A stretch of 64,000 bases of DNA, from positions 5,084,001 through 5,148,000 of the forward strand of contig JAHCVI010000001.1 in NCBI GenBank assembly GCA_019096155.1, given 5' to 3'. Positions 33,767-44,313 of the stretch are shown here, one piece after another. The position numbers and the translations under genes were made by a program. Within the stretch, counting starts at the first letter, position 1; every line of letters begins with the position of its first letter. The notes below the pieces were generated by a model. It did not search any database. It was not told where the DNA came from and was given only the letters and a program-made list of their open reading frames with translations. This stretch comes from Staphylotrichum longicolle (taxonomy: Eukaryota; Ascomycota; Sordariomycetes; Sordariales; Chaetomiaceae).

Positions 33767-34405
33767 TTAACACCCAAGACTGACCGTCTCAGTCCGCGTC
33801 AAACACCCCTCGGGACACGCCGTCGCGCACCCCTGGACATAGAGCACCGTCTTAGGCTCGCACCCGCACGGCACCACCAGGCTGCTCTGCACCCGGCACG
33901 TCGGCACGGGGCACCGGATCGCGGGGCAGTCGGCCGGGCTGGTCGTGCGGGTGACCTTGGGGCACGGCACCGAGGTGGTGCTCGTCGTCTTGGGCGGGAG
34001 CGTGACGACGCTGGTGACGACCCCCGTCGGCGTCGTGCTGGTGCTGGTGGTGCGGCGGACGGTGGTGGACGACGTTGACGTGGTGCGTGTCCAGCGGCGG
34101 GTAGTCGACGTCGTCGTTGACGGGATCGTCGGGCACGGGAGAGGGGCCGTGCGGAACTCGATGCCGCAGCCCTGGTAGGGACACTCGGCCTCGCACGGCG
34201 CGATGAGCGTGGCGGTCGGGAGGGCCGAGGGGCAGTTGCAAGGGTTCTGGATCGTGGTCTGGAACGTGCAGTCTGAGAAGGCGCACGTCTTGCTGCAGCC
34301 CCGGTTCTGGATGGTTCGTGTTGCTGTCGGGCACGCGAGGGCGTCGGGGGCCTGGGCCAGGACGAGGCTGGCGAGGCCGAGGAGGGCGGAAAGTGCGAGC
34401 TTCAT
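33767..34405 (-). CDS. Small secreted protein with two ten-cysteine modules
   Basis: 212 residues, no intron. Residues 1-17 are a signal peptide (basic Lys2, hydrophobic core, likely cut after VLA). The mature protein has 20 Cys in two matching modules, residues 25-91 and 148-212. Module 1 spacing is C-x11-C-x3-C-x4-C-x9-C-x-C-x12-C-x3-C-x4-C-x10-C; module 2 is C-x11-C-x4-C-x4-C-x9-C-x-C-x10-C-x3-C-x3-C-x10-C. Both share T-R-T after the first Cys and PC-x-C in the middle. Between them is a ~55-residue Thr/Ser-rich linker, probably O-glycosylated. Even Cys count and a signal peptide point to a disulphide-bonded extracellular or wall protein. I do not recognise the family; CFEM has eight Cys in another spacing. 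An effector-like or cell-wall role is only inference. Confidence 0.82.
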   Translation of the reverse strand: MKLALSALLGLASLVLAQAPDALACPTATRTIQNRGCSKTCAFSDCTFQTTIQNPCNCPSALPTATLIAPCEAECPYQGCGIEFRTAPLPCPTIPSTTTSTTRRWTRTTSTSSTTVRRTTSTSTTPTGVVTSVVTLPPKTTSTTSVPCPKVTRTTSPADCPAIRCPVPTCRVQSSLVVPCGCEPKTVLYVQGCATACPEGCLTRTETVSLGC

Positions 34406-36272
34406 CTTGAAGTGCTTGCGTGCTTAGGACCGCAGTCAGCCTTGCCGTTTCCCACTCCAGAGTTTGGTTGTGGCGTTCAACCGTACCTGGTAGCTCGGAC
34501 GCTGGCGTTATGGGATTGTCTGGGGTGGGGATGCCTGGCAATGTGGTGTGCTCAACCTCTCTTGGTTCGGCTATCCTGCTTCAAGTGGAACAGGGACCCC
34601 CGGTTATTATATGCTCGACGCTGGAGAAGGCCGTCACCATCCATCTTCTCCCGTTTCTATTCTCGTCGCCGAGGCTCGTCCTGTGATGACTCCCTTCCAG
34701 GAAACCTTCTCACTCCTCCGGAAGCTTGCCTGCTCTATGGGTTTACCGGAAGATCTGACGTTCACTTATTGCTCCTCAACGGCCCTCGTCTTCGATGCTA
34801 CCCAAGCCCGGCGCAGTTCGATTGATCTTCTCTTTGGATGTGTTTTTAGAACCGCTCGCTAATGCTCAATGGCTAGATGTTTCCTATCCCGGTTGGGGGG
34901 ATATGTGGTGCCACTAAGTGTGCAGGATTTCCTTACCCCTTGCTTTCGGGCCGTTCGGCGCGTCAAGCTGCAGAGCAATATTGAGTATGGGATGCCATCT
35001 TGACATAAGCCCCTTGTTCAGATTCAGGACCAACGGAACAACCGCCAGAGGCCGGCTGAATGGGGCCGTTTATGTTTTCGAGCCAGACCGGCTAACCCGG
35101 CGTTCTCTGCGCTTCTCTTCCACTCTTCCACACGTATCAATGTTTTCTAAGATCAAGGACGTCGAGCATCTCGATATAATGTGGCATGCATACGCCACCT
35201 TCTCCGTTCCTGACTAGTTCCCGCTTGCTAGCGGGATCTCACAGACGGTGGGTGCAGGACGGGACGATCACGACTTTGCGGAGTATGTCTTTAGGTAGCC
35301 TCACCCATTGACAAGGGTTAATACGAGTATCTCACTTTGACATCGACCTTGCATCGGAACCTCCCGCTCCTGATCGGTCTCCAGCCCGTCGTTGCCGGCT
35401 AGAGATGGCTTTTCGTTACAGGCAGATGAGAAGCTATGGGTTCTTCCACCAAAGAACTTTTGTCTCCGACGTGCACACGGACAATAATCCTGTTCAGGCC
35501 TCCCTCCCCTGACCACAGTCAAGTTGAGCTGTGGTGTAAGTCACAGATCGGCAACTAACCCCTGATGGGAAGACGTGCATTTGAGCGAAGCCCCTATCGG
35601 GTGGTCATGCAAGAAAAAACTCCTCTAGGCTAGATCTAGGCGAGAATCCTACGAATCTGCTCATAAGATTGTAGATGTGGCTGTCCATTGATGGTTATAG
35701 TACAGCATGATGTCCATCTCTTCCCGTCCTCAGCCTCCTTTTAGCCTGAGCTGTGGGGTCATACCTGCACGTCGTCCTGATAGGTGATGAAGAACCAGGT
35801 AAATCCCCAATCAAGGCGTCAAACACATATTCATATTGCCTTAATCAAGGTTGGCGTCTGCTAGAATAGCCGTTTTTGGCTTCGCGCCCTCGAGCCGTAA
35901 GCGAGGTCGAGGACGATATTGATCGGGAAGGAGAACAACAGGGCAGGTAAACAAGTACTCGACGTCGAAATTCCACTCGGACAGTTAGGTGGAGCAAAGA
36001 CTACTGATCTCAATTGCGAGGGAGCTCCCAGTCTCCTTCGTAAGCAACATGGTGCCGTACAGCTCAGAGAAGAAGAAGTTGCTGACGCAAGATGATCTTC
36101 TGTTCTACTGAAACAAGGAAACCGGATCCTATCAATGCCACATGTATGCGCCGTCTTCCAGAGAAACAGATGGTATCCGACACCAGCGTATTCATGCACC
36201 CGGCGAATGCGCCATGCTTCGACACCTCAATGCTTCCTAACCCCGAACTCCGTACAAAGAATTTGACAACTC
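34406..36272. other. Intergenic between the secreted-protein gene and nvj2
   Basis: Upstream of the secreted-protein gene and downstream of nvj2 (both minus strand). ORFs are short and unconvincing; composition is less GC-rich than the genes. Nothing recognisable. Confidence 0.55.
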
Positions 36273-39252
36273 CTAATCTGCCCTGGTAATACCAAGAGGG
36301 TCCGGCTCCCCAGCTTCTGTGTCATCCATCCAAGCTGAATAGTCCTCGTCATCAACGGCAGCCGATTTTGGTCTGCTGGCGTTGTCCCTCTGCCCTTCTG
36401 CTGTTGCGGCTGCGCTGAGTGATGACGCTTCTGATTCAGCATGCTCGCTAGTCGTCGGGTTGTCCACGTTCGTTGAAGAAGGACGATCCGCATGTTCCTC
36501 AACATCTTCGACCCATGGTGCGGCGTAAGAAGGGTTATGTGACGCGCTCAGGGGCGTCGTCGGCTCCGAGTCTGCTGGAGCAGCGACTACGAGCATATTG
36601 TTCTCGTTGCCATCCGGCTCACCTTGATTATGGCGTCGCTTTGGAAGAGGCGGTGGCGGCAATGGACGGCGTTCGCTCGCCTGCTTCGTATGTTCGCTGT
36701 GGTGTTCTATTGAGGGCGGTGGGATCGGTTTCCGCTTGGGGACCGGAATTGGCGCTGTTGGAGTCTTCCTCTCGGGCATCGGGAGGGGCGTTCCGGGGGG
36801 CGGCAGTGGATGACCGCGTCCCATCGGTTGGCTAAGGTCCAGCGAGGATACATGCTCACTGCTATGATCGTGGTTCGCAGCGGTTTCATCGTTGGCGCGA
36901 CGTTGGAAGGCATTGATACCCCAACGTTTGGCGGATGCAGCTGCATTCGCGACGACGTTCAATGCGGTCCGCTTTTGCGAATCGCTCGTGGTTTGAGAAC
37001 TTATTGCTGAGGATACAGACGATACTGTATCGCGGCGGCCAAAAAGACCCCGTGAATTGGGACCTGTCTGGCTGCGGATTGAGCTTTTGGCAGACAAGGT
37101 CGGGGAGTGTGATCCTTTCTCGCCATGGCTTCCCGTCGATGAGACAGTGTTTCGCCGTGACTGGGGTGTTTTGTCCGTGTCCTTTTCCGAGTCTGTGGCA
37201 TCCCTGGATGAGATCGAGGAGGAGTGGCTGCTCGAGGACTTTGACGTGATATACGGTTTGAACGCGGCCGGGTTCGGTGCTTGAGGTGGAGAAGGGGGTT
37301 GGGAATTGGCCGACAGTGTTGCCATTGCTGACGCAGCCGAGTTTCCGTCAGGCGGAGAGGATGAGGGTCTAAACTGGTCGGCGTTGGTAGCGATCGTTCC
37401 TACAGTAGGAGACGAGGGTTGGGCAAAGACCGCAGCAAGAGCAGGGGGAGGGGAGCCGATCTCGCTTTTGGCCTCGCTTTTGGCCTCGCCCTTGGTATCA
37501 AGGCTGGCCGAAGATGTTGAAGGAGATGCGGTCAAGTCGGTCTTGCTCTTTTTGCTAGAGATTTTCTTCCCGAAGAATCCCGTTGCCGGCTGCTTTTCAA
37601 GAACGGGCAAACTGTGGCTCTTCTCCATGTCGGGAAGTTCAAACTCTTGGGCTCCATGGCTCTCTTCGATACGTTCCACCTCACCCAGATCGCCTTCCTG
37701 AGCCGCGGCAGACTCTCGGCCAGCCGGTGGCTTCAACGTGTCGTCGTGGAATATACCGCCTCTCCACTTCTTGTGTTCGGTGCTGAAGAATGGAGTATCG
37801 TCCCAGAATGGCAGAACGATGGTCTCCGCGATGACCTCCTTAATCCTATTCTCAATCTGGCGGAGAATCACCGTGTACGTGATCTGCCGAGAACTGACGA
37901 TCGGCTCGATGGTCATCTCGATCTTGGGCATCTGCTGGAAGGAAAACCAGATGCGGTTGCTGGGCGGAGGTTTGATCTTGAACAGGGCGTGTCCCTCCAG
38001 CTTTCGCAGCACAACGGCGAGAACTAGGTTGACCTCTCTCGGCTTGAAACGGGAGCCTAAGTCGATGCGGGCAGTTGCTGCAACCTCGAGCCGGAAGTTG
38101 CCTGTGTAACGTATGTCGGCCTCCATCCCGCACTCTCCCTCGACACTCAGGTCCTTGAGACGGGGATTCGTGATGTAAGGGGCAGAGTCACCCGTGTCGA
38201 TGGCTTTGATGGCGATGTTGGACAGGAAAGCCGGCCGCTTGACCCGTGATATTTTCTTGGTGAGCTTCTCCCTGATAAGGTTCTCGATGTCTTTGGTTTT
38301 GTGGACGCCCAGGAATACTCGTCCAATCATGGCATTCAGCCACCTGGTTTGCATGTGCTCTTCGGACGAGTGGAGCTTCTGGACCAGCGAGATGATGCTC
38401 CTGACATCAAACTGGATAGGCGTTGGCGCCTTGTTTTCGGCAGTGAACTGTTCTTGGTTTCGCAACAGCGCAAAGTAAAAGTCCTCCTTCGCCGAGCAGT
38501 TCTCGGAGAACAGGTAAAAGGGCTTGGAGAGCTGGCTGTCTGGGCCTAGCTCAGGCCCGTCCACCCGCCGCGAGAGACAGATGGCATTGCGCTTGATCCA
38601 CAACTCTCCCTCCGGTGTCACAGGTTCACCCGAGTATATGCTGATGTCGTGGTGTGCGAGCGATACTACGTGGCGTACCTCGAGCTGCTCGTCATCGTCG
38701 AAGAGCATCAAGTGGCCGTGCCTGTGACTGGGATTAGCGCCCCGGGATAGCAGCTCGCAAGGATGCACAGCGTCCGTACCTCAACACCACGTAGAACACG
38801 TTGCCAGCTTTCTTGGGGCGCTGGCTGCTGCCGTTCTTGTTGTCCAGCGGTCCCGGTGTCTGTTTGCGGTCGAAGATGCTGCGGTACATGGTCTGATAGA
38901 CACTCGGGCTCGGTGCAGCCACGGTGGCCGAGCCGACTGGCGTGGAGCGTTCAATCGGCTTCGCATTGATTCCCATCGGCGTGTACTCACGGCACACTGC
39001 GAAGTACCCGGCGGCGACGTCCTGCTCGTGGTGTACTGGGCGGGGCTTGGCGCTCTCCTTCTGGGCTCCCTTGAGGGGTTCCAAGTCGTCGCCGGGCTGC
39101 ACCAGGTCGTCGCTGGTCGGAGTCGTCGGAGGGTCGGCATCTTTGCGCGAGGGGAGGGTGAGGTAGGCATGGGCGTAGACGACCAACACGAGCAGAGGGA
39201 TGAAGGTGATGCCTCCGAGAAGGTAAGTCAACAGGAAGGCGGACCAACCCAT
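36273..39252 (-). CDS. nvj2: SMP-domain lipid-transfer protein Nvj2 (Tex2 type)
   Basis: Two exons, 39252-38780 and 38721-36273 (58-nt intron), give 973 residues. The chosen ATG (Kozak CACCATGG) opens a hydrophobic segment, LLTYLLGGITFIPLLVLVVY (~7-26), an ER membrane anchor. A PH-like domain follows (~145-250, split by the intron at the VFYVVLR/HGHLMLF strand pair), then the SMP lipid-binding domain (~285-485; RWLNAMIGRVFLGV, PYITNPRLKDLSVEGEC, KPPPSNRIWFSFQQMPKIEM). The long C-terminal half is Ser/Pro-rich and probably disordered. In yeast Nvj2 acts at ER-vacuole and ER-Golgi contacts and moves ceramide; human TEX2 is the homologue. From memory this gene is one of the SLA2-side neighbours of MAT in some Pezizomycotina. 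Confidence 0.9.
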
Positions 39253-40280
39253 GGTGCCGGTGGTTGTTGCACTGCGGCGGCAGCAGAGTGACAAGAGTCG
39301 GCCCTGCTACCTGCCCGACCAAACGAAAGCTCGCGGGCGCATCGATTCATGCAAAAAGTACTCGTGGAGTCGGGACGAGGTGTAGCTCCAATTTGGGGTG
39401 TTCAGGACACATGCAGTGTTGGGGTCATATGATTCCAGAGTTTCAGACGGACCAACCCAAGTCAGCCTGGGTTCCCCAGGTCTGGAACTGGAAGTGGTTG
39501 TTGAGGACAGCAAACGCCCGGCACAAGCGGACTCAAGCCGCCCATTGCGTCAGGCGCAGCGTTGGGGCGGTCGGACCTTGCTTCCCCGCGTTGCTCCAAT
39601 TGGCTAACGCGACTGGCCCGCCCCGCCACAGTCCAGGCAGGGCCCTTGTCCCTGAGAGAACAAGGCTGAAAAAGCATGGGAGCTGAGGGAAGGGTTTCCA
39701 TCTGTGAGGATCATGATGAGACGGAAACTTGGATCAGATTTTGAATCCCTGGAGTCAGGAAAAGCCAGTGAGAGCTGACCGCATGAGATGGGACTTGGAA
39801 ATCGGAGTATGAGGCAAGGCCCATCGGCATGCCGCCTTGCAGAGTTGTGCAGCAAATGTGTCTCTCTCAAGGGTGGGTAGTTCTGGGCTGGTTTGCTCTC
39901 AAATCGCGCCTGTTGATTTTGGCTATCAAACTGCTCTCATCGGCAGCAATAAATGCCCTGGGCTGGAGCGAGCCCGGGACACCTGTCTGCGGTCGAGACA
40001 GACAGGCGATGGCTGACCCGGTGTCCTCAGCCGATATTGTACCCCCCAGAATACTGTCCTTGCCGGGCCGCGCTTCACAGTTGCACCACGCCGGATGAAC
40101 GAGATATCGTGAGCCGCTAATGGTCATGCCATTGGTATTTTGATTCCTATGAGCACTCCCGCATCCCAGACCAATTCCATGCAGGAGATCCTTCCGTGCC
40201 GAACGCGATGAACCCCATGCAGAGAGAAAGAAGCAAGCCATATCTGACCCCACCAATCCAGCACCACGCCGAGAAACCCC
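39253..40280. other. nvj2 promoter and rpl21 3' region
   Basis: About 1 kb between two minus-strand genes, no gene seen. It should hold the nvj2 promoter. Confidence 0.55.
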
Positions 40281-40959
40281 TTAGATCGTGGTCTCGTAGG
40301 CGACAGGGGCAACAGTCTCGGGCTTGTTCTCGGCGACGGAAATCGTGCGGGCCTCACGGGGCATGGCGGGTTGTCTCTTGAGCTGCACCGGCTTGCCCTC
40401 GGCCTTCGCCTTCTTCTTGAGCTCGGCGTTCTCCTTCACACGGCGAAGGAAGCCCTCCCTTGACCGCGAGGGCTGGATGTGCTCGATACGGACGTTGAGG
40501 CGCTTCTCGATGTACCGGTGCTTGACCTTCTTGTAGATGATGATGCCGACGGCCGACTTGGTGACGTTGTAGATGACGCCAGTCTTGCCGTGGTAGACCT
40601 TGTGGGCCATACTGTTGGTGTCCAAAGTCAGCGCCCAGTTCCCAACTCAATCGCGACTCGTGATGCGGCGCGCGCCCCCAAGTGCGCTTCTGCCCATGGT
40701 CCTCCCCGCCACTCCCTCTTCAACCGTATGAGACTGGAGGTTTCGCTTACCCCTTCTGGACAGCACCGTTGACCTTGATGTCGACAATATCGCCAACCCT
40801 GCGGATCAATTAGCCATCGCTTCCTCGCATCCTGCACGAAAACGCGCCAACATACTTGTACTGCCTAAGGTAGGTCGAGAGCTTGATCATACCCTTCTCC
40901 CGGAAATTCCGAGAGAAGGCGTATCTCGTACCAGCACGGAGACCTGCGGGGTGACCCAT
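40281..40959 (-). CDS. rpl21: 60S ribosomal protein eL21 (L21)
   Basis: Three exons: 40959-40856, 40798-40751 and 40611-40281. Splicing gives exactly 160 residues, the universal eukaryotic length, starting [20 protein letters not shown] and rebuilding [19 protein letters not shown] across both introns. The core [18 protein letters not shown] and the C-terminal [14 protein letters not shown] are diagnostic. It is a structural protein of the large subunit near the central protuberance. It shares a 296-bp divergent promoter with rps9. The middle exon is only 48 nt. Confidence 0.97.
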
Positions 40960-41255
40960 CTTGCCTGTTTGCTGGGTTGTCGGCGTGGATCGATATGTCG
41001 AAGTCGGTGATGCTGCGGGCTGCTGCAAAAATTGGGGATTTTTTGTGTGGAAGCAAATCCAAGTCGGGATTTCGGTTTGGGTGACTAAGCAGAGCACAGC
41101 GCCCAGACCCGCCGTTATCGTTAGGGCAAGCGAACGCGATACGCACGGACCACCACAAATCCCCTCGTGCCCGCCAATTTTCTCAACCTCCAAGTCGGTT
41201 GGAACTTTGCGAATTTCAGCTCGGTCGACCAACCTTTGACAGCCTCAACGACAAG
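40960..41255. promoter_or_regulatory. Shared divergent ribosomal-protein promoter
   Basis: 296 bp separate the start codons of rpl21 (minus) and rps9 (plus). It contains a single TTAGGG word (41121-41126), the type of telobox that Tbf1-like factors use in many fungal ribosomal promoters, and A/T-rich stretches. The shared layout would match output of a 60S and a 40S protein. Element function is inferred. Confidence 0.5.
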
Positions 41256-42081
41256 ATGGCGCCGCGTTCGTACTCCAAGACCGCTAAGGTCCCGCGTCGT
41301 CCCTTCGAGGCCGCTCGTTTGTGCGTTTGATCCCGGTTTTTATTCCTCCTCAATTGCAGCCTCTGCGCGGCGGTTTTCGCGAATGCCGTCCCCGCGCATG
41401 CTTGCAACATCACCGGCCACTGAGCACGAGCTTGTCTCTGCTCATGTCGATAGTGATCATGGACTAACTTTCGGCACCCCAGGGACTCCGAGCTGAAGCT
41501 CGTTGGCGAGTACGGTCTCCGCAACAAGCGTGAGGTCTGGCGTGTGCTCCTCACTCTGTCCAAGATCCGTCGTGCTGCTCGGTAAGTGAACTTCGGCGAT
41601 CTCTTGGAAGAGTCCGATGGCTTTTTTTTTTTTTGGCCCTTGTGACACTTGCTAACATTTTGTTTCAACAGTGAGCTGCTCACCCTCGACGAGAAGGACC
41701 CCAAGCGTCTCTTCGAAGGCAATGCCCTCATTCGCCGCCTTGTCCGCGTCGGTGTGCTCGACGAGTCCCGCATGAAGCTCGATTACGTCCTGGCCCTGAA
41801 GGCTGAGGATTTCTTGGAGCGCCGCCTCCAGACCCTCGTCTACAAGCTCGGCCTCGCCAAGTCGATCCACCACGCCGTGTCCTGATCCGCCAGCGCCACA
41901 TCCGCGTCGGCAAGCAGATCGTCAACGTTCCTTCCTTCGTCGTCCGTCTCGACTCCCAGAAGCACATCGACTTCTCCTGACCTCGCCCTTCGGCGGTGGC
42001 CGCCCCGGCCGTGTCAGGAGAAAGAAGGCCAACGCCGCCCAGAAGGGTGAGGGCGAGGGCGATGAGGAGGATGAGGAGTAA
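41256..42081 (+). CDS. rps9: 40S ribosomal protein uS4 (S9), with two apparent frame breaks
   Basis: Exons 41256-41320, 41483-41581 and 41672-42081. It starts [19 protein letters not shown] and contains the S4-domain blocks [14 protein letters not shown] and [19 protein letters not shown]. As given, the frame stops at 41883-41885, but the next frame continues the protein exactly ([20 protein letters not shown]) and stops again at 41978-41980, after which the original family sequence resumes to a TAA at 42079. Both breaks fit one missing C in a CC(C) run (41875-41876 and 41976-41977). Adding two bases gives 191 residues, normal for the family. Since the gene is essential and codon-level conservation continues after each break, sequence error is much likelier than a pseudogene. 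A 14-base poly-T lies in intron 2. Confidence 0.93.
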
Positions 42082-42391
42082 ATTTAGGGCGCTTATCATC
42101 AAAGGAATGGTTTGGACTGCACGGAACGGGCTACGAAAAACTGGTCAGGGGCAGGGACGTTTGGCCTCTGCATCATGCTCTTACGGCGTTTATAGTCAGG
42201 GAGTGGGAATGCATCAAGATTTGCACGTACGATACAGCCAGCAGTTCACCAATCATTGAGAGGCCTTTCAGAGACACAATCCTTCCTCTGTCGATTTTTT
42301 TGCTTTGCGAAGGATGCTGAGGAGTGCTGCCGCGAGAAGCGTGATGCATGTGAGAATATGACGTCGCTTCAACAACAGCCAGAGGGTATCA
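42082..42391. other. Convergent rps9/slu7 3' region
   Basis: 310 bp between two converging genes; no gene, only 3' UTR sequence expected. Confidence 0.6.
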
Positions 42392-43651
42392 TTATGAACT
42401 ATCTTGAGCGCCGTTGCCATCCTGGTGATCCTGCTTATCCCAAGAATCGGCTTCCTGAATTGCTTTCCTTCCCGTGTCGCCGGTGCAATAGCTATTCTTG
42501 ACAAACGAATGGCAGCAGGCGTAGCCCCATTTGAAGTCGGACCACCAGCTCCCCCAGACGGATGTGTGGTTGTTGATGAAGACATCCTCCGGGTACTTGG
42601 ACTTGGCAGCCTTCCTGGGCGTTCCTTTGATGAGGCCTGCCTCGTCGTACTCGACGAACGTCTCTGACTCCGTGATGGCCGTCTTCAAAGCTTCGGGCAC
42701 AGTCGGTTGCTCGCCATACTGGCTGGCAAGCATCTCGGCCCGTTTACGCCGCTTCGCTTCCCTTTCTTCAGTCTCCTTCTTTCGCAGGAACTCGCCGGCC
42801 GTCGGGTTGGCCTGGAGATGCATGGCGGTGTCTCCTGTCCTCTCTTGCGCCTCCCATGCGTACCGCTGTGCCTTTTCAAACTCGGCTGCCTCGCCTGACG
42901 CGCGGAGGAAGCTCTCTTCAGCGAAGAGCTGGGCTGACTTGTCGCCAATTGCGCCCGCGTCAACGAGAGCGCGCTTCTTGGGGTTGTACTTGGCCGAATC
43001 GGAGTCTAGGTTCAGGAGGTACTTTGCTGTGTCCTCCCGTATCCGCATGGACTGTTTTACCGTCTTGTCCTTGCCCAGCTCTGACTCCTCGGCGTACTTG
43101 AACCCTTCCTCGTAGACGTCTTCGCCCTCTTTCTTGTCGCCGTTCTGTCCTTGCAGTTTCCGCCGTGCCTCCTCGATCATGTTATACTCGTCCACCACTT
43201 CTTTGTACTGCGCCGTGTCGTAGGCTGCCCAGATGTCTCTCTTCGCCTCGTACCCCAGCTTCACGTCGCGGACGGTCCGGTCTGCTTGGATGTCCTTGCC
43301 CGTGAACTTGGCACCGACCTTGCGGGGGCGTTCCATGCAGTCCTTCTTCTTGTGGCCCATGGCGCCGCAGTTCTCGCACGCGCCCTTGACCCATTTTGTC
43401 CGGGCAGCCCCAACCTTCTTGCCTCCCCTTTCAAAGGTGAAGTTCTCGTCCTCGTGGGCGGCAACGCGGCGTTGATGTTGGAGAGAATCGTCATGGTCGT
43501 CGAGGCCGCTGACGTAGAAGGGTTGCTTGCTAATGTATGACGGGATGTAGATGTTATCTTCCTTGCGCGCTGCGCCTGCGCCCGCGCCGCTGTCCGCGCT
43601 GGCGCTGGCAGCTGATGCTGGCTCTGGCCGCCTGGGTGGAGGAGGAGGCAT
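42392..43651 (-). CDS. slu7: Pre-mRNA-splicing factor Slu7
   Basis: A 419-residue intron-free ORF. After a Pro/Ala-rich start comes NIYIPSYISKQPFYV, then the CCHC zinc knuckle CENCGAMGHKKKDC (C92, C95, H100, C105) and the Slu7 block DIQADRTVRDVKLGYEAKRD; the C-terminal region ends WGYACCHSFVKNSYCTG. All are hallmarks of Slu7, a second-step spliceosome factor that helps choose the 3' splice site with Prp18. Length is normal for fungi. It is divergent from rev3 and convergent with rps9. Confidence 0.95.
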   Translation of the reverse strand: MPPPPPRRPEPASAASASADSGAGAGAARKEDNIYIPSYISKQPFYVSGLDDHDDSLQHQRRVAAHEDENFTFERGGKKVGAARTKWVKGACENCGAMGHKKKDCMERPRKVGAKFTGKDIQADRTVRDVKLGYEAKRDIWAAYDTAQYKEVVDEYNMIEEARRKLQGQNGDKKEGEDVYEEGFKYAEESELGKDKTVKQSMRIREDTAKYLLNLDSDSAKYNPKKRALVDAGAIGDKSAQLFAEESFLRASGEAAEFEKAQRYAWEAQERTGDTAMHLQANPTAGEFLRKKETEEREAKRRKRAEMLASQYGEQPTVPEALKTAITESETFVEYDEAGLIKGTPRKAAKSKYPEDVFINNHTSVWGSWWSDFKWGYACCHSFVKNSYCTGDTGRKAIQEADSWDKQDHQDGNGAQDSS

Positions 43652-44313
43652 GATGAGCTATTTAACTTTGGTTGCGCAGTTGTCGAAATGGGTTGTCGGG
43701 CAAGGACAAGGGGGGTCGATGATCGAGGCTCGTGGCTGATGATCGATCCTCGAGGGGCGAAACTTTAAAGTTTATACTCGACTTCCAACCCTAACCCTTT
43801 GTCCTTATTTGGTTGCCGGATTCTTGGCCTGGAGCCTCGAAAGTGCTACGAGAGTCTTACGAAGTACAACCCACCAGGATGAATAGCCGAGTCTCGAATG
43901 CGTTGGTTGGCGAATTGGCAGCTTCTGTGCCCAACGCTGCCATTTCCATGCCGTGTCTGCCTGCGCTTTTTGTGACTGGTAGTTCACGTGCTTTGGCGAC
44001 TCCCGCTCCACTGCGGCGCGACTGCTGGGAATCGCAAACCGCGTCTAAGTCCGGAATTTATTCTGCCTGAACAATAGCATCATGAGCCACGCGGTTCATG
44101 GTGCTGCTGTACTCATGTGCAAACACGACCATATTTCCCCACATTCCGTTCGCATGATTTCTTGGATATTTTAAAACATGGTCATTTGTTCTCGCGCTCG
44201 GTTGTCCAGCGGCGAGACTCAACGACGTTCCCGCGATGGACGCGATGGGCGCGATGGACAAGATGGATACGAGAGGGATGGCTGCGATGAACAAGATGGA
44301 CGAGACGGCAATG
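43652..44313. other. slu7/rev3 divergent promoter
   Basis: About 660 bp between two divergent genes. It contains a double telobox (listed separately), the repeated word gatgatcga around 43718-43746 and a CACGTG E-box near 43985. No gene seen; rev3 alternative upstream ATGs fall at its right end. Confidence 0.55.
43787..43798. promoter_or_regulatory. Double telobox (AACCCTAACCCT)
   Basis: Two adjacent TTAGGG units on the minus strand, 136 bp upstream of the slu7 start. Tandem TTAGGG boxes bind Tbf1/TRF-like factors in fungi and often mark housekeeping promoters. Binding here is inferred. Confidence 0.4.

Noticed and set aside
41256..42081. rps9 as a pseudogene
   Set aside because: Family sequence continues perfectly after each break, introns are intact, it shares a promoter with rpl21 and the gene is essential; base-loss error is simpler.
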